Shown here: piece after piece, positions 1 to 6,718 of the stretch
How positions within the stretch are numbered: the stretch's first letter is position 1
How the letters are laid out: each line of letters begins with the position of its first letter
Assembly (NCBI GenBank): GCA_027066355.1
Contig: JAMONW010000046.1
Location: 1 to 16,741, forward strand
Source of the DNA: Campylobacteraceae bacterium
GTDB lineage: Bacteria; Campylobacterota; Campylobacteria; Campylobacterales; Sulfurovaceae
Length of the DNA: 16,741 bases
Direction: 5' to 3'
Made by a program: the position numbers and the translations under genes
Notes under the pieces: model-generated
What the model saw: the letters and a program-made list of their open reading frames with translations, nothing else
Databases searched by the model: none
Told to the model about the DNA's origin: nothing

Positions 1-47
1 CAACCTCTGCTTGGTAAGTTATTTGTAAATAGAGAGCATTTTGCTAT
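1..47. other. Sequence downstream of nosL, no gene supported
   Basis: This short left edge follows the nosL stop on the minus strand. The only minus-strand ATG there opens six codons before a stop. The other two minus frames are open to the edge but show no start codon. A further minus-strand gene could begin just outside the window; nothing within it can be called. Confidence 0.4.
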
Positions 48-740
48 CTATTTAGTTAAATATAATCCTACTGCTTGTAGAGCTTTGCCTTTGAGCATTG
101 TGCAGCTTTTGTGTTCTATTATGTATGATTTTGCTTCTGCTGGAGTGTTAAATTTTTTATCTATTGCTTTACACTTTTTAGCAAAAATCATTTTACCCAT
201 TTTTTTCATTTTTGCTTGGCGCATTTTTTTAGCTTTTGTATCGCTATCAAAATCTGCTTCTGCTAACTTTAGGGCATCTTTAAACTTCATTACTTTTCCA
301 CCAAATTTTTTTGCAAAAGCCTCTGCTGCTTCTTTTGTTCCAAAGGCATATTTACTAACTTTTTTAGCCATAGTAGCTGGTTTTGAACTACCTACTACAT
401 ACCATGCCTTGCTAACTGGAATAAATTTTAGTGTGCTGTTATCTACAACTTGAATATCTTCGACTTTTTTACCGCTCTTTAACTCTTGAATTAGGCAATA
501 CATTGAGCAAAACTGCTCCATTTTGCCATCTACTTTTGCTGCATGATTTGTTTTATAAAACATAGGCAAAGTCATACCACACTTAACACAAAACATTTTG
601 GCAGGACCTTTTTGCAAAATTTGAGCTTTATCAAAAGGCACCGCTCTAAAGTTTTTTGGCATATGTAGCCCCTTAGACATTGGCATTTGCGCATAAATAA
701 CAACTACTAAAATAGTAAGAAAAGTAACAATTTTTTTCAT
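48..740 (-). CDS. nosL: NosL family copper-binding accessory protein, secreted, with C-terminal extension
   Basis: NosL proteins are periplasmic Cu(I)-binding accessory factors for nitrous oxide reductase maturation. The 230-residue product starts with a hydrophobic signal peptide (about residues 1-18, ending near IYAQ) and has no obvious lipobox cysteine. A NosL core covers about residues 45-160: CVKCGM (C51, C54, M56), a second cysteine pair FCSMYC (C78, C82), then a WYVVGSSKPATM segment and an AEAFAKKFGG segment typical of the family. The last 55 residues are an extra region rich in Lys and Met with two cysteines (C190, C213) and an ending, LQAVGLYL, that resembles the last helix of small cytochromes c; no CxxCH heme motif is present. 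No nosZ or other nos gene is in the window, so the client could be a different copper protein. It is the last gene of the minus-strand block, with its own promoter-like site. Confidence 0.75.
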   Translation of the reverse strand: MKKIVTFLTILVVVIYAQMPMSKGLHMPKNFRAVPFDKAQILQKGPAKMFCVKCGMTLPMFYKTNHAAKVDGKMEQFCSMYCLIQELKSGKKVEDIQVVDNSTLKFIPVSKAWYVVGSSKPATMAKKVSKYAFGTKEAAEAFAKKFGGKVMKFKDALKLAEADFDSDTKAKKMRQAKMKKMGKMIFAKKCKAIDKKFNTPAEAKSYIIEHKSCTMLKGKALQAVGLYLTK

Positions 741-763
741 TTTCCAAACCTTTTTTTGTTTGG

Positions 764-769
764 ATTATA
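764..769 (-). promoter_or_regulatory. Putative -10 box for nosL, with leader hairpin
   Basis: Read on the minus strand, TATAAT occurs 24 bases upstream of the nosL ATG, preceded by GC. Immediately after it comes a 6-bp inverted repeat (CCAAAC at 763-758, GTTTGG at 749-744) with an A-rich loop of AAAAAAAG. It would sit at the start of a very short leader and overlaps the weak ribosome-binding region. No clear -35 is visible, as is usual for this phylum. Confidence 0.5.
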
Positions 770-779
770 GCGATGAATT

Positions 780-795
780 GTTAAGTGAATGTTAA
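780..795 (-). promoter_or_regulatory. Direct repeat upstream of nosL -10, possible regulator box
   Basis: The plus strand reads GTTAAG-TGAAT-GTTAAT, two near-identical hexamers whose starts are 11 bases apart, one helical turn. They lie 10 to 26 bases upstream of the putative nosL -10. OmpR-type response regulators often bind such direct repeats, and the HP1043/CosR group of Campylobacterota is reported to prefer TTTAAG-N5-TTTAAG. The assignment is inference; the repeat itself is visible. Confidence 0.3.
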
Positions 796-799
796 TTTT

Positions 800-1075
800 T
801 TAAAAGCTATCCTCTTGAGGAGTTAACTGTATAAGTTCAAAGTGTTTTTTTTGTAGTTTTTGGTTTTCGTTTTGGAGTTTATTATACTCTGTTACTAATT
901 TTGCCTCTCTATCTTTTGCATCAAGCAATACACCAATAGAACTCTCTCCAAAAAAAATAGAGTAAAAGTAACCCATAAATATAAGTAAAATTACAAATTT
1001 AATTACGCCAGAGAAATCAAAACCCTTTTTTGGGTTTTGTAGCTTCTCTTGCTCTAAACTCTCTAAATTACTCAC
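800..1075 (-). CDS. Small FtsB/DivIC-like septum formation protein
   Basis: The product is about 91 residues: a polar N-terminus (1-23), one transmembrane helix (about 25-43, VIKFVILLIFMGYFYSIFF), and a coiled-coil-like tail (about 52-80, with LVTEYNKLQNENQKLQKKH). This layout is that of FtsB/DivIC (septum formation initiator) proteins, bitopic members of the divisome. Small genes of this kind follow eno in other Campylobacterota. No ATG is available. The open frame allows TTG at 1078 or GTG at 1075; AAGAG lies 7 bases before the GTG, so GTG is preferred. The gene overlaps the end of eno by 8 bases, which points to translational coupling. The cell-division role rests on architecture and neighbourhood, not on a diagnostic motif. 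Confidence 0.65.
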   Translation of the reverse strand: MSNLESLEQEKLQNPKKGFDFSGVIKFVILLIFMGYFYSIFFGESSIGVLLDAKDREAKLVTEYNKLQNENQKLQKKHFELIQLTPQEDSF

Positions 1076-2342
1076 CAAATAGCTCTTTTCCTAAATATTC
1101 AAATTGTCCAAGCTCTCTTTGAATTTCAAGAAGGCGATTATATTTTGCAATTCTATCACTTCTTGCAGTTGAGCCAGTTTTTATTTGAGCTGTATTTAAA
1201 GCAACTGCAAAGTCTGCAATAAATGCATCTTCACTCTCTCCACTTCTGTGGCTCATTACACAAGTGTAACCATTTCTTTGAGCAAGGCGAACTGTCATCA
1301 TAGTTTCACTTACACTTCCAATTTGATTTGGCTTAATTAAAATAGAGTTTGCAATACCTTTGTTAATACCCTCACTTAAAATATCAGCATTTGTTACAAA
1401 CAGATCATCTCCAACTAGCTGAACTTTATCGCCAATTCTATCTGTCATCTCAGCCCAGCCATCCCAATCATCTTCGCTTAAGCCATCTTCAATTGATACA
1501 ATTGGATATTTGCTAATTAAATTTTCATAATAGCTAATTAGCTCACTACTTGTAAGCTCCTTATTCTCGCTTTTTAGCACATATTTACCTTCATCATTTA
1601 CAAGTTCACTACTTGCAACATCAAGTGCTAATACAATTTGCTCACCAGCTTTATAACCAGCTTTATTAATTGCACTCATAATAACTTCAATTGGCTCTTC
1701 ATTGCTCTTTAAGTTTGGTGCAAAGCCACCCTCATCACCAACTGCTGTGCTTTCACCCATTTCATCAATTATCTTTTTAAGGTTATGATAAATTTCGCTA
1801 ACTGCTCTTAAACCTTCATCAAAACTATCAAAACCAATTGGCATAATCATATACTCTTGGAAATCAACAGAGTTATTTGCGTGTTCTCCACCATTAATAA
1901 TATTAAACATAGGAACTGGCATCACTACTGCATTTGCACCACCCAAATAGCGATAAAGTGGCATTTTAAGGCTACTAGCAGCTGCACGAGCTACTGCCAT
2001 AGAAACACCAAGCACTGCATTTGCACCAAGATTTGAGTAATTAGCAGTGCCATCAAGCTCTTTCATTGTTAAGTCAACTTCAGCTTGATTAAATGGACTC
2101 ATTCCAATAACTGCTTCTGCAATTGCTTCATTTACATTTTGCACTGCTTTTAGCACACCTTTTCCTAAGTATCTATCACCGCCATCTCTAAGCTCAAGCG
2201 CCTCTCTTTTACCTGTGCTTGCACCACTTGGAACAATTGCACTCTCTTTAGTTCCATCACTTAAAACTACAGTTGCTCTAACTGTTGGATTACCCCTGCT
2301 ATCTAAAACCTCATCTGCATAAACATCTTCTATAAATACCAT
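1068..2342 (-). CDS. eno: Enolase (phosphopyruvate hydratase)
   Basis: Enolase converts 2-phosphoglycerate to phosphoenolpyruvate in the cytoplasm. The protein is full length (424 aa). Landmarks in this numbering are the N-terminal DSRGNPT, the SGASTG loop, E204 in GDEGG, Mg ligands D241, E285 and D312, catalytic K337 (LIKPNQIG) and SHRSGE near residue 364. The frame opens four codons earlier (ATG at 2354), but GGAG overlaps that codon and sits 6 bases before the ATG at 2342, so the shorter form, beginning MVFIEDV, is chosen. The next gene overlaps its stop. In many Campylobacterota recA lies directly upstream of eno; here murB does. Confidence 0.97.
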   Translation of the reverse strand: MVFIEDVYADEVLDSRGNPTVRATVVLSDGTKESAIVPSGASTGKREALELRDGGDRYLGKGVLKAVQNVNEAIAEAVIGMSPFNQAEVDLTMKELDGTANYSNLGANAVLGVSMAVARAAASSLKMPLYRYLGGANAVVMPVPMFNIINGGEHANNSVDFQEYMIMPIGFDSFDEGLRAVSEIYHNLKKIIDEMGESTAVGDEGGFAPNLKSNEEPIEVIMSAINKAGYKAGEQIVLALDVASSELVNDEGKYVLKSENKELTSSELISYYENLISKYPIVSIEDGLSEDDWDGWAEMTDRIGDKVQLVGDDLFVTNADILSEGINKGIANSILIKPNQIGSVSETMMTVRLAQRNGYTCVMSHRSGESEDAFIADFAVALNTAQIKTGSTARSDRIAKYNRLLEIQRELGQFEYLGKELFGE

Positions 2343-2369
2343 AAATATCTCCATATTATTATTTGGCTA

Positions 2370-2375
2370 ATTTTA
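2370..2375 (-). promoter_or_regulatory. Putative extended -10 promoter for eno
   Basis: The minus strand reads TGG-TAAAAT, an extended -10 form, 28 bases upstream of the chosen eno ATG. This gives a leader of about 20 bases carrying the GGAG site. It suggests eno can be transcribed independently of murB. Confidence 0.45.
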
Positions 2376-2421
2376 CCATTTTTTTATAAAGTATAAAATA
2401 AAAGAGCATATATTCGCTATT

Positions 2422-2446
2422 TTAATTTCATAAAAATTGAAATTAA
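2422..2446 (-). terminator. Hairpin after murB, weak terminator candidate
   Basis: A perfect 9-bp inverted repeat, TTAATTTCA and TGAAATTAA, with a 7-base loop begins 7 bases beyond the murB stop. The stem is almost all A-T and no U-run follows it on the minus strand, so termination would be weak at best. Confidence 0.3.
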
Positions 2447-2452
2447 CTATTT

Positions 2453-3229
2453 TTAAACTATTTTAATCTCCTCTTTTAACTCTATATTAAATTTATCTTT
2501 TACTTTAGATTTTGCCAACTCTATTAACTCCATTGCCTCTTGAAAAGTTCCAGAGCCTAAATTTACCAAAAAATTTGCATGAATTTGGCTAAATGCCATA
2601 TTGCCAACTCTATATCCTTTTAATCCTACCTCTTGAATTAATCGTCCTGCAAAATCATCTTTTGGATTTTTAAATGCACTTCCTGCACTTGGCTCTTTTG
2701 GTTGGTTATTTCTTAATTTTAAAAGTTCATCTCTTAACTCTTGGCTATAACCATACTCTAAATTAAGCTCAATGGCTGTTGCAATGCCATTGAGTTTTGC
2801 AAAACGGTAGCCATATTTAATATCTTTTTTATCTACCCATACTCCATTAATTTTCACTCTTTTAATTATATTAAAAATTTCATAGCTCTTAACTCCTGCA
2901 TTCATAGCCACCATTCCACCAATTGTTCCTGGAAGCTTTGCAATAAATTCTAAATTTGCAATGTTATGCTTTTTGGCAAAACTAAGTAATCTCCCTGTTT
3001 TTGTAGCGCAACCTACCTCTAAAAAGTTATCTTTAATCTCTATATAGTCATAGCTTTTACCAAGCATCATTAAAGGTGGTGGCATTGGAGAAACTAATAA
3101 ATTATTTGCACCACCAACTAAAAATCTATTATTTGGAATTTTATCACCCCGCTCAATTACTAAAACTTCAACTTTTGGTCCAATTTTAATAGAGCTAAAT
3201 TTAGAAAAATCTATTAATTTTTTATTCAT
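2453..3229 (-). CDS. murB: UDP-N-acetylenolpyruvoylglucosamine reductase
   Basis: MurB is an FAD enzyme that uses NADPH to reduce UDP-GlcNAc-enolpyruvate to UDP-MurNAc in peptidoglycan synthesis. At 258 residues it matches the short MurB form usual in this phylum. FAD-site motifs are GGANNLL (39-45) and LPGTIGGMVAMNAG (99-112). Y141-R142 corresponds to the conserved Tyr-Arg of the substrate site. The catalytic serine lies in GSAFKNP (S184), and the C-terminal acidic pair E253-E254 fits the catalytic glutamate. AAGG lies 6 bases before the ATG. Downstream is eno, 110 bases away; upstream, a repeat-rich spacer separates it from the exosortase gene. There is no sign of damage. Confidence 0.95.
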   Translation of the reverse strand: MNKKLIDFSKFSSIKIGPKVEVLVIERGDKIPNNRFLVGGANNLLVSPMPPPLMMLGKSYDYIEIKDNFLEVGCATKTGRLLSFAKKHNIANLEFIAKLPGTIGGMVAMNAGVKSYEIFNIIKRVKINGVWVDKKDIKYGYRFAKLNGIATAIELNLEYGYSQELRDELLKLRNNQPKEPSAGSAFKNPKDDFAGRLIQEVGLKGYRVGNMAFSQIHANFLVNLGSGTFQEAMELIELAKSKVKDKFNIELKEEIKIV

Positions 3230-3261
3230 TAAATACCTTTAAAACTAACTCCAACCCCTCA

Positions 3262-3388
3262 ATTCTCAATTACAATCACTACCCACTACAAACTCTAAGG
3301 TGAGGCTAAAGCCTCACTTCCAAAAACCAAAAATAAATCACTTTCAATTCTCAATTCTCAATTCTTCATTTTCCATTCTCAATTACAA
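3262..3388. repeat. Repeat-rich spacer: heptamer array bounded by 14-bp direct repeats
   Basis: The 14-mer ATTCTCAATTACAA occurs at 3262-3275 and again at 3375-3388. Between them lie a 7-bp palindromic hairpin and an array of CAATTCT heptamers (about 3335-3382; TTGAGAA on the minus, coding strand). The right-hand repeat overlaps the 3' end of the exosortase gene. Short-period arrays like this grow by slippage or recombination. No transposase or clear target duplication is visible. Confidence 0.7.
3300..3317. repeat. GC-rich palindromic hairpin in the murB upstream spacer
   Basis: GTGAGGC and GCCTCAC form a perfect 7-bp stem around a TAAA loop, far richer in G+C than its surroundings. No U-run follows on either strand, so it is a poor rho-independent terminator. 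It could be a REP-like repeat or an RNA processing site between the exosortase gene and murB. Confidence 0.5.
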
Positions 3389-3896
3389 AACAACCTCTTA
3401 TATAAAGTAAAAATAGTCCACTTCCTGTCAAGATTAAAAGTATATTCCCACCGATATCATGGACTAAATGAAAGCTGTCAACTCCAAATATGTCAACTAT
3501 CTTTACAACTAAAATTAAGCGTATTAAATTTACAATACTAATTACAAAATAGCTCAATACTGCCCAAATTATTTTACGCTTTTTTTGGCAGCTATATGCT
3601 ATAATTGCTGCTAAAATCATTAAAAAAGGTATTATTCCATTGCATTCTGGAGTAATTACAATTCTATATTTTGGATTAATAACAATATCATAATTAACTA
3701 TAGGGTTAGATAAAACAGTATCTAGTATTGGCATTATAACGCCTCTTTGAGCGCTATCTATAACTTTACCAATTGGACATAGTGAGTAGTAATTCCCCCA
3801 GTAAAATAGCCCAAATAATACAATAAGCCATAGAGGAAAGAGTATTAAAAACTTATTAGAGCTATCTAAGTTTTTGTAGCGCTTTGCTATTGACAC
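3366..3896 (-). CDS. Small exosortase/archaeosortase family protein
   Basis: Exosortases are membrane cysteine transpeptidase-like enzymes that process proteins carrying a C-terminal sorting signal (PEP-CTERM type). In the 176-residue product the family triad is present: Cys in TPECNGIIPF (C85), Arg in NLIRLILVV (R126) and His in HLVHDIGGN (H146). About four hydrophobic helices are visible (around 15-33, 87-103, 109-133 and 147-166), so this is a minimal form. The subfamily is not assigned. GTG at 3896 is preferred because GGAG lies 8 bases before it; a second GTG, at 3905, would add three residues. The gene begins inside the end of nrdA (10-base overlap). Its last residues (VIENGK) are encoded within the adjoining repeat. 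No protein in the window has a recognisable sorting tail. Confidence 0.8.
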   Translation of the reverse strand: MSIAKRYKNLDSSNKFLILFPLWLIVLFGLFYWGNYYSLCPIGKVIDSAQRGVIMPILDTVLSNPIVNYDIVINPKYRIVITPECNGIIPFLMILAAIIAYSCQKKRKIIWAVLSYFVISIVNLIRLILVVKIVDIFGVDSFHLVHDIGGNILLILTGSGLFLLYIRGCFVIENGK

Positions 3897-6262
3897 CCAA
3901 TACACTCCATACTTCTATCTTCTGTATAGCCTGTATCTTGGAGTGCTTCTGGTGATTGAGAACGCAGATAATATGTAGATTTAAGCCCATATCTCCAAGC
4001 TGTCATATATATATCATTAAGGTATTTACCACTTGCTTTATCTAAGCGAATAAATATATTTAAACTTTGTCCTTGGTCTATCCACTTTTGTCTAATTGCA
4101 CCAGCTTTTATGATTACTCTTTGGTCTAAATCATAACTACTTATATAATATGCCCATGTATCTGGACTTAGATTTGGCGCAGTTACTGGTATTTCACCAC
4201 TTAAATTTACCTCAAACCACTTTCTTTTAAATATTGGCTCAATTGCTTGGGTTGTGCCTGTTAAAATTGAGATAGAGCTAGTAGGTGCTACTGCCATTAA
4301 ATAGCCATTTCTCATACCATCACTTTTAACCTTCTGCTTAAGTGCATTCCAGTCATAGTGGTATCCAAAGAGTCCACCTCTATCAACTAATTTACAAGCC
4401 TCTTCATTGGCTTTATCAATTGGGAAAATACCCTTTTGCCAATCTGAGCCTTCAAATTCGCTATAGCTACCTTTCTCAAGCGCAATATCACTTGATGCTT
4501 TAATCGCATTGTAGCTAACTGCTTCCATAACTTCATCTATTTTTCTAAAGTGTTCATTACTTCCCCACTCAACTCCAGCTTCTGCCAACATTTGAGCCTC
4601 GCCCATTACTCCAAGTCCAATTGCACGAGTTTTTAGATTTGTTTTTTTAACTTTTTCTAGTGGGTAAAAGTTTAAATCAATTACATTATCAAGCATTCTA
4701 ATCGCAACTGGCACAACGCGCTCTATATCTTCATAACTATTAATTTTAGATAAGTTTATACTTGCAAGGTTACATACTGCTGTATCGCCATCAAACTTCT
4801 CTTTATCTACTATAAATATCTCTTTGCCATCAATTGAATCAAGTGCTGTTATCTTTTTGGCTTTTTTTGTAATACCACTATCTACTGTTACTTCATCATC
4901 TTCATCATAAAGATTTATACTACCATCATTAAATTTAACTCTAATTTTATAATAATTTGGGCTTGTATTTTGGAAAATTTCGGTGCATAGGTTTGAGCTT
5001 CTAATAATACCAGTATGTTTGTTTGGGTTAGCACGGTTTGCACTATCTTTAAAGCAAAGAAATGGATTTCCTGTTTCAAAATAGTTTCTTAAAACCTCTT
5101 TCCATAACTCTTTTGCACTTACAATCTCTTTTGTTAAGTCTTCTCTTTTTTCTAACTCTTCATATTTTGCTTTAAACTCATCTCCATAAAGTTCTGCAAG
5201 TTCTGGCACTTCATATGGGTCAAATAGTGTCCACATACTATCTGCTTCTACACGCTCCATAAATAAATCATTTAACCAAAGTGCTGGGAATAAATCGTGA
5301 GTTCTTCTTCGCTCTTCGCCAGAGTTTTTCTTTAAGTCTAAAAACTCTTTTATATCTATATGCCAAGGTTCAACATAAACTGCAATTGCACCTTTTCTAG
5401 TTCCTAATTGGTCAACTGCAATTGCAACATCATTTGCTATTTTTAAAAATGGCACAATTCCACCAGCTGCGTGTTTGTGTCCGTCAATATAACTTCCCAT
5501 ACCACGAACCAAGCTCCAATCCCAGCCAATTCCACCACCAAATTTTGATAGAAGCGCCATCTCTTTGTAGCCATCAAAAATACCTTCTATATTATCTGGA
5601 GTTGAACCAATATAGCAACTGCTTAATTGGTGGCGAGTAGTTCTTGCATTACTTAGCGTTGGAGTTGCTGCCATAACCTCAAATTTGCTTAAAATATCAT
5701 AAAATCTTTTTGCCCAACTTTGACAATCAAACTCATTTTGAGCCAAAAACATAGCAACTGCCATAAACATCTGTTGTGGCAACTCTATAGGTTCGCCTTG
5801 TTTATCTTTGATTAAATATCTATCATAAAGTGTTTTTAAACCAAGATAAGTAAATTGCAAATCACGCTCTGGCTTGATATAGTTGTTTAAATCATCTAAA
5901 TCATATTTATCTTTAAGCCCAGGAATTAAGCGTCCTTCCTTCTCTCCACGCTCAAAATACTCTTTTAAATGTGTATATCCTGTAAAACCAGAAGCTCTAT
6001 GATAGATATCATAAAGAAATAGTCTTGCTGCTACAAAAGTCCAATTTGGTCTATCTATATCTATTTTATCAACTGCTGTTTTAATTAAAGACTCTTGAAT
6101 CTCTTTTGTAGTAATCATATCTTTAAAGTGGAGCTTTGCATCTACTTCTAGCTCACTTTGATTAACTCCACTTAAACCCTCTACTGCAGCAGAGGTATAT
6201 TTTTGAATTTTTGTTACATCTAAAGACTCTATTCTACCATTTCTTTTTACAACTCTTATCAT
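3887..6262 (-). CDS. nrdA: Ribonucleoside-diphosphate reductase class I, alpha subunit
   Basis: NrdA carries the catalytic and allosteric sites that reduce ribonucleotides to deoxyribonucleotides, working with NrdB (not in the window). The protein is 791 residues. An ATP-cone covers about 1-90. Active-site cysteines are C216 (LSSCYIG), C426 (in SSNLCTE, with N424 and E428) and C497 (AVCNLAS). The radical-relay tyrosines fit Y764-Y765 (STYYLR), and the C-terminal redox pair is C787-C790 (ECIGC). A segment of about 50 residues between C426 and C497 (TSPNYYK to VDKEKFDG) is absent from the E. coli enzyme but is usual in Campylobacterota NrdA. GGAG lies 7 bases before the ATG. The exosortase gene overlaps its 3' end. 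Confidence 0.97.
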   Translation of the reverse strand: MIRVVKRNGRIESLDVTKIQKYTSAAVEGLSGVNQSELEVDAKLHFKDMITTKEIQESLIKTAVDKIDIDRPNWTFVAARLFLYDIYHRASGFTGYTHLKEYFERGEKEGRLIPGLKDKYDLDDLNNYIKPERDLQFTYLGLKTLYDRYLIKDKQGEPIELPQQMFMAVAMFLAQNEFDCQSWAKRFYDILSKFEVMAATPTLSNARTTRHQLSSCYIGSTPDNIEGIFDGYKEMALLSKFGGGIGWDWSLVRGMGSYIDGHKHAAGGIVPFLKIANDVAIAVDQLGTRKGAIAVYVEPWHIDIKEFLDLKKNSGEERRRTHDLFPALWLNDLFMERVEADSMWTLFDPYEVPELAELYGDEFKAKYEELEKREDLTKEIVSAKELWKEVLRNYFETGNPFLCFKDSANRANPNKHTGIIRSSNLCTEIFQNTSPNYYKIRVKFNDGSINLYDEDDEVTVDSGITKKAKKITALDSIDGKEIFIVDKEKFDGDTAVCNLASINLSKINSYEDIERVVPVAIRMLDNVIDLNFYPLEKVKKTNLKTRAIGLGVMGEAQMLAEAGVEWGSNEHFRKIDEVMEAVSYNAIKASSDIALEKGSYSEFEGSDWQKGIFPIDKANEEACKLVDRGGLFGYHYDWNALKQKVKSDGMRNGYLMAVAPTSSISILTGTTQAIEPIFKRKWFEVNLSGEIPVTAPNLSPDTWAYYISSYDLDQRVIIKAGAIRQKWIDQGQSLNIFIRLDKASGKYLNDIYMTAWRYGLKSTYYLRSQSPEALQDTGYTEDRSMECIGCQ

Positions 6263-6334
6263 TATATGGCTCCAATTTATACAATTTTAACTAAACTCTA
6301 ATTTAATACCAATATTTACAATATTTATAAGTTA

Positions 6335-6340
6335 AATATA
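6335..6340 (-). promoter_or_regulatory. Putative extended -10 for nrdA
   Basis: The minus strand reads TGC-TATATT 72 bases upstream of the nrdA start codon, an extended -10 match. A TAAAAT closer to the gene (about 6285) is an alternative. No NrdR-type box pair was recognised nearby. Confidence 0.35.
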
Positions 6341-6621
6341 GCACTAAAATATACTAAATATATTAGGAAAATATCAACTTTACTATCTATAATTAAATAT
6401 ATTGGCATATACTTTATATTATGTAATTATACATATTTTAAGTTAAAGAGAGTTCTAAGATTTCATTTTTTTATATTAATAGATTTTTCTCTTATCATTA
6501 AAAAGTTCAATAATTTGGTATTATTAATAATATAAATGTTACATAATGACACAAAAAAAAATTTTTCTATAAAATATAATATTAATAAATATTTTCAATA
6601 TGTCCATTTTATGGATACTCT

Positions 6622-6665
6622 TAAAATCAGCCCCTTATTTTGGGCTTTTTGAGGGGTTGATTTTA
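6622..6665 (+). terminator. Terminator-like structure with competing long hairpin
   Basis: AGCCC (6629-6633) pairs with GGGCT (6642-6646) around an 8-base loop and is followed by TTTT, a short intrinsic terminator on the plus strand. The same bases can instead join a longer outer stem: AAAATCAGCCCCT (6623-6635) with AGGGGTTGATTTT (6652-6664), 13 pairs with one G-U, plus a flanking T-A pair. The two folds are mutually exclusive. The site is about 65 bases upstream of the HU start. Confidence 0.5.
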
Positions 6666-6675
6666 TAGTAAATTG

Positions 6676-6694
6676 TGATACTATTACGTAATAG
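6676..6694 (+). promoter_or_regulatory. Putative HU gene promoter with overlapping 14-bp palindrome
   Basis: TGA-TACTAT (6676-6684) fits an extended -10. A perfect palindrome CTATTAC-GTAATAG (6681-6694) overlaps the end of this -10 and the predicted transcription start, a usual place for a repressor operator. The start codon lies about 25 bases downstream, with AGGAG in between. Confidence 0.45.
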
Positions 6695-6718
6695 ATTAAT
6701 ATTTATTTAGGAGAGATG

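Larger units (their letters stand above)
6263..6715. other. Divergent AT-rich spacer between nrdA and the HU gene
   Basis: This region of about 450 bases holds no gene I can support. It contains nrdA promoter-like sequence at the left, TATAAT-like sites on the plus strand near 6575, a small hairpin (TCCAT-TTT-ATGGA, 6603-6615), a terminator-like structure (6622-6665) and the HU promoter with a palindrome (6676-6694). A 38-codon frame at 6536-6652 has no ribosome-binding site. Confidence 0.7.

Noticed and set aside
85..453. Plus-strand open frame of 122 codons opposite nosL
   Set aside because: Antisense shadow of a well-supported signal-peptide protein with NosL motifs; no ribosome-binding site and no recognisable product.
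3335..3382. Possible CRISPR array
   Set aside because: Units of 7 bases follow one another with no spacers; no cas genes nearby.
5422..5640. Plus-strand open frame within nrdA
   Set aside because: Lies wholly opposite conserved NrdA sequence; no start signals.
3366..6262. Insertion sequence or phage origin for the exosortase gene
   Set aside because: No transposase, integrase or target duplication is seen; the 14-bp repeats lie on one side only and are part of a low-complexity array.
6536..6652. 38-codon plus-strand frame in the nrdA-HU spacer
   Set aside because: No ribosome-binding site, composition of random AT-rich sequence, and it ends inside the terminator-like structure. It could be a leader peptide but nothing supports that.
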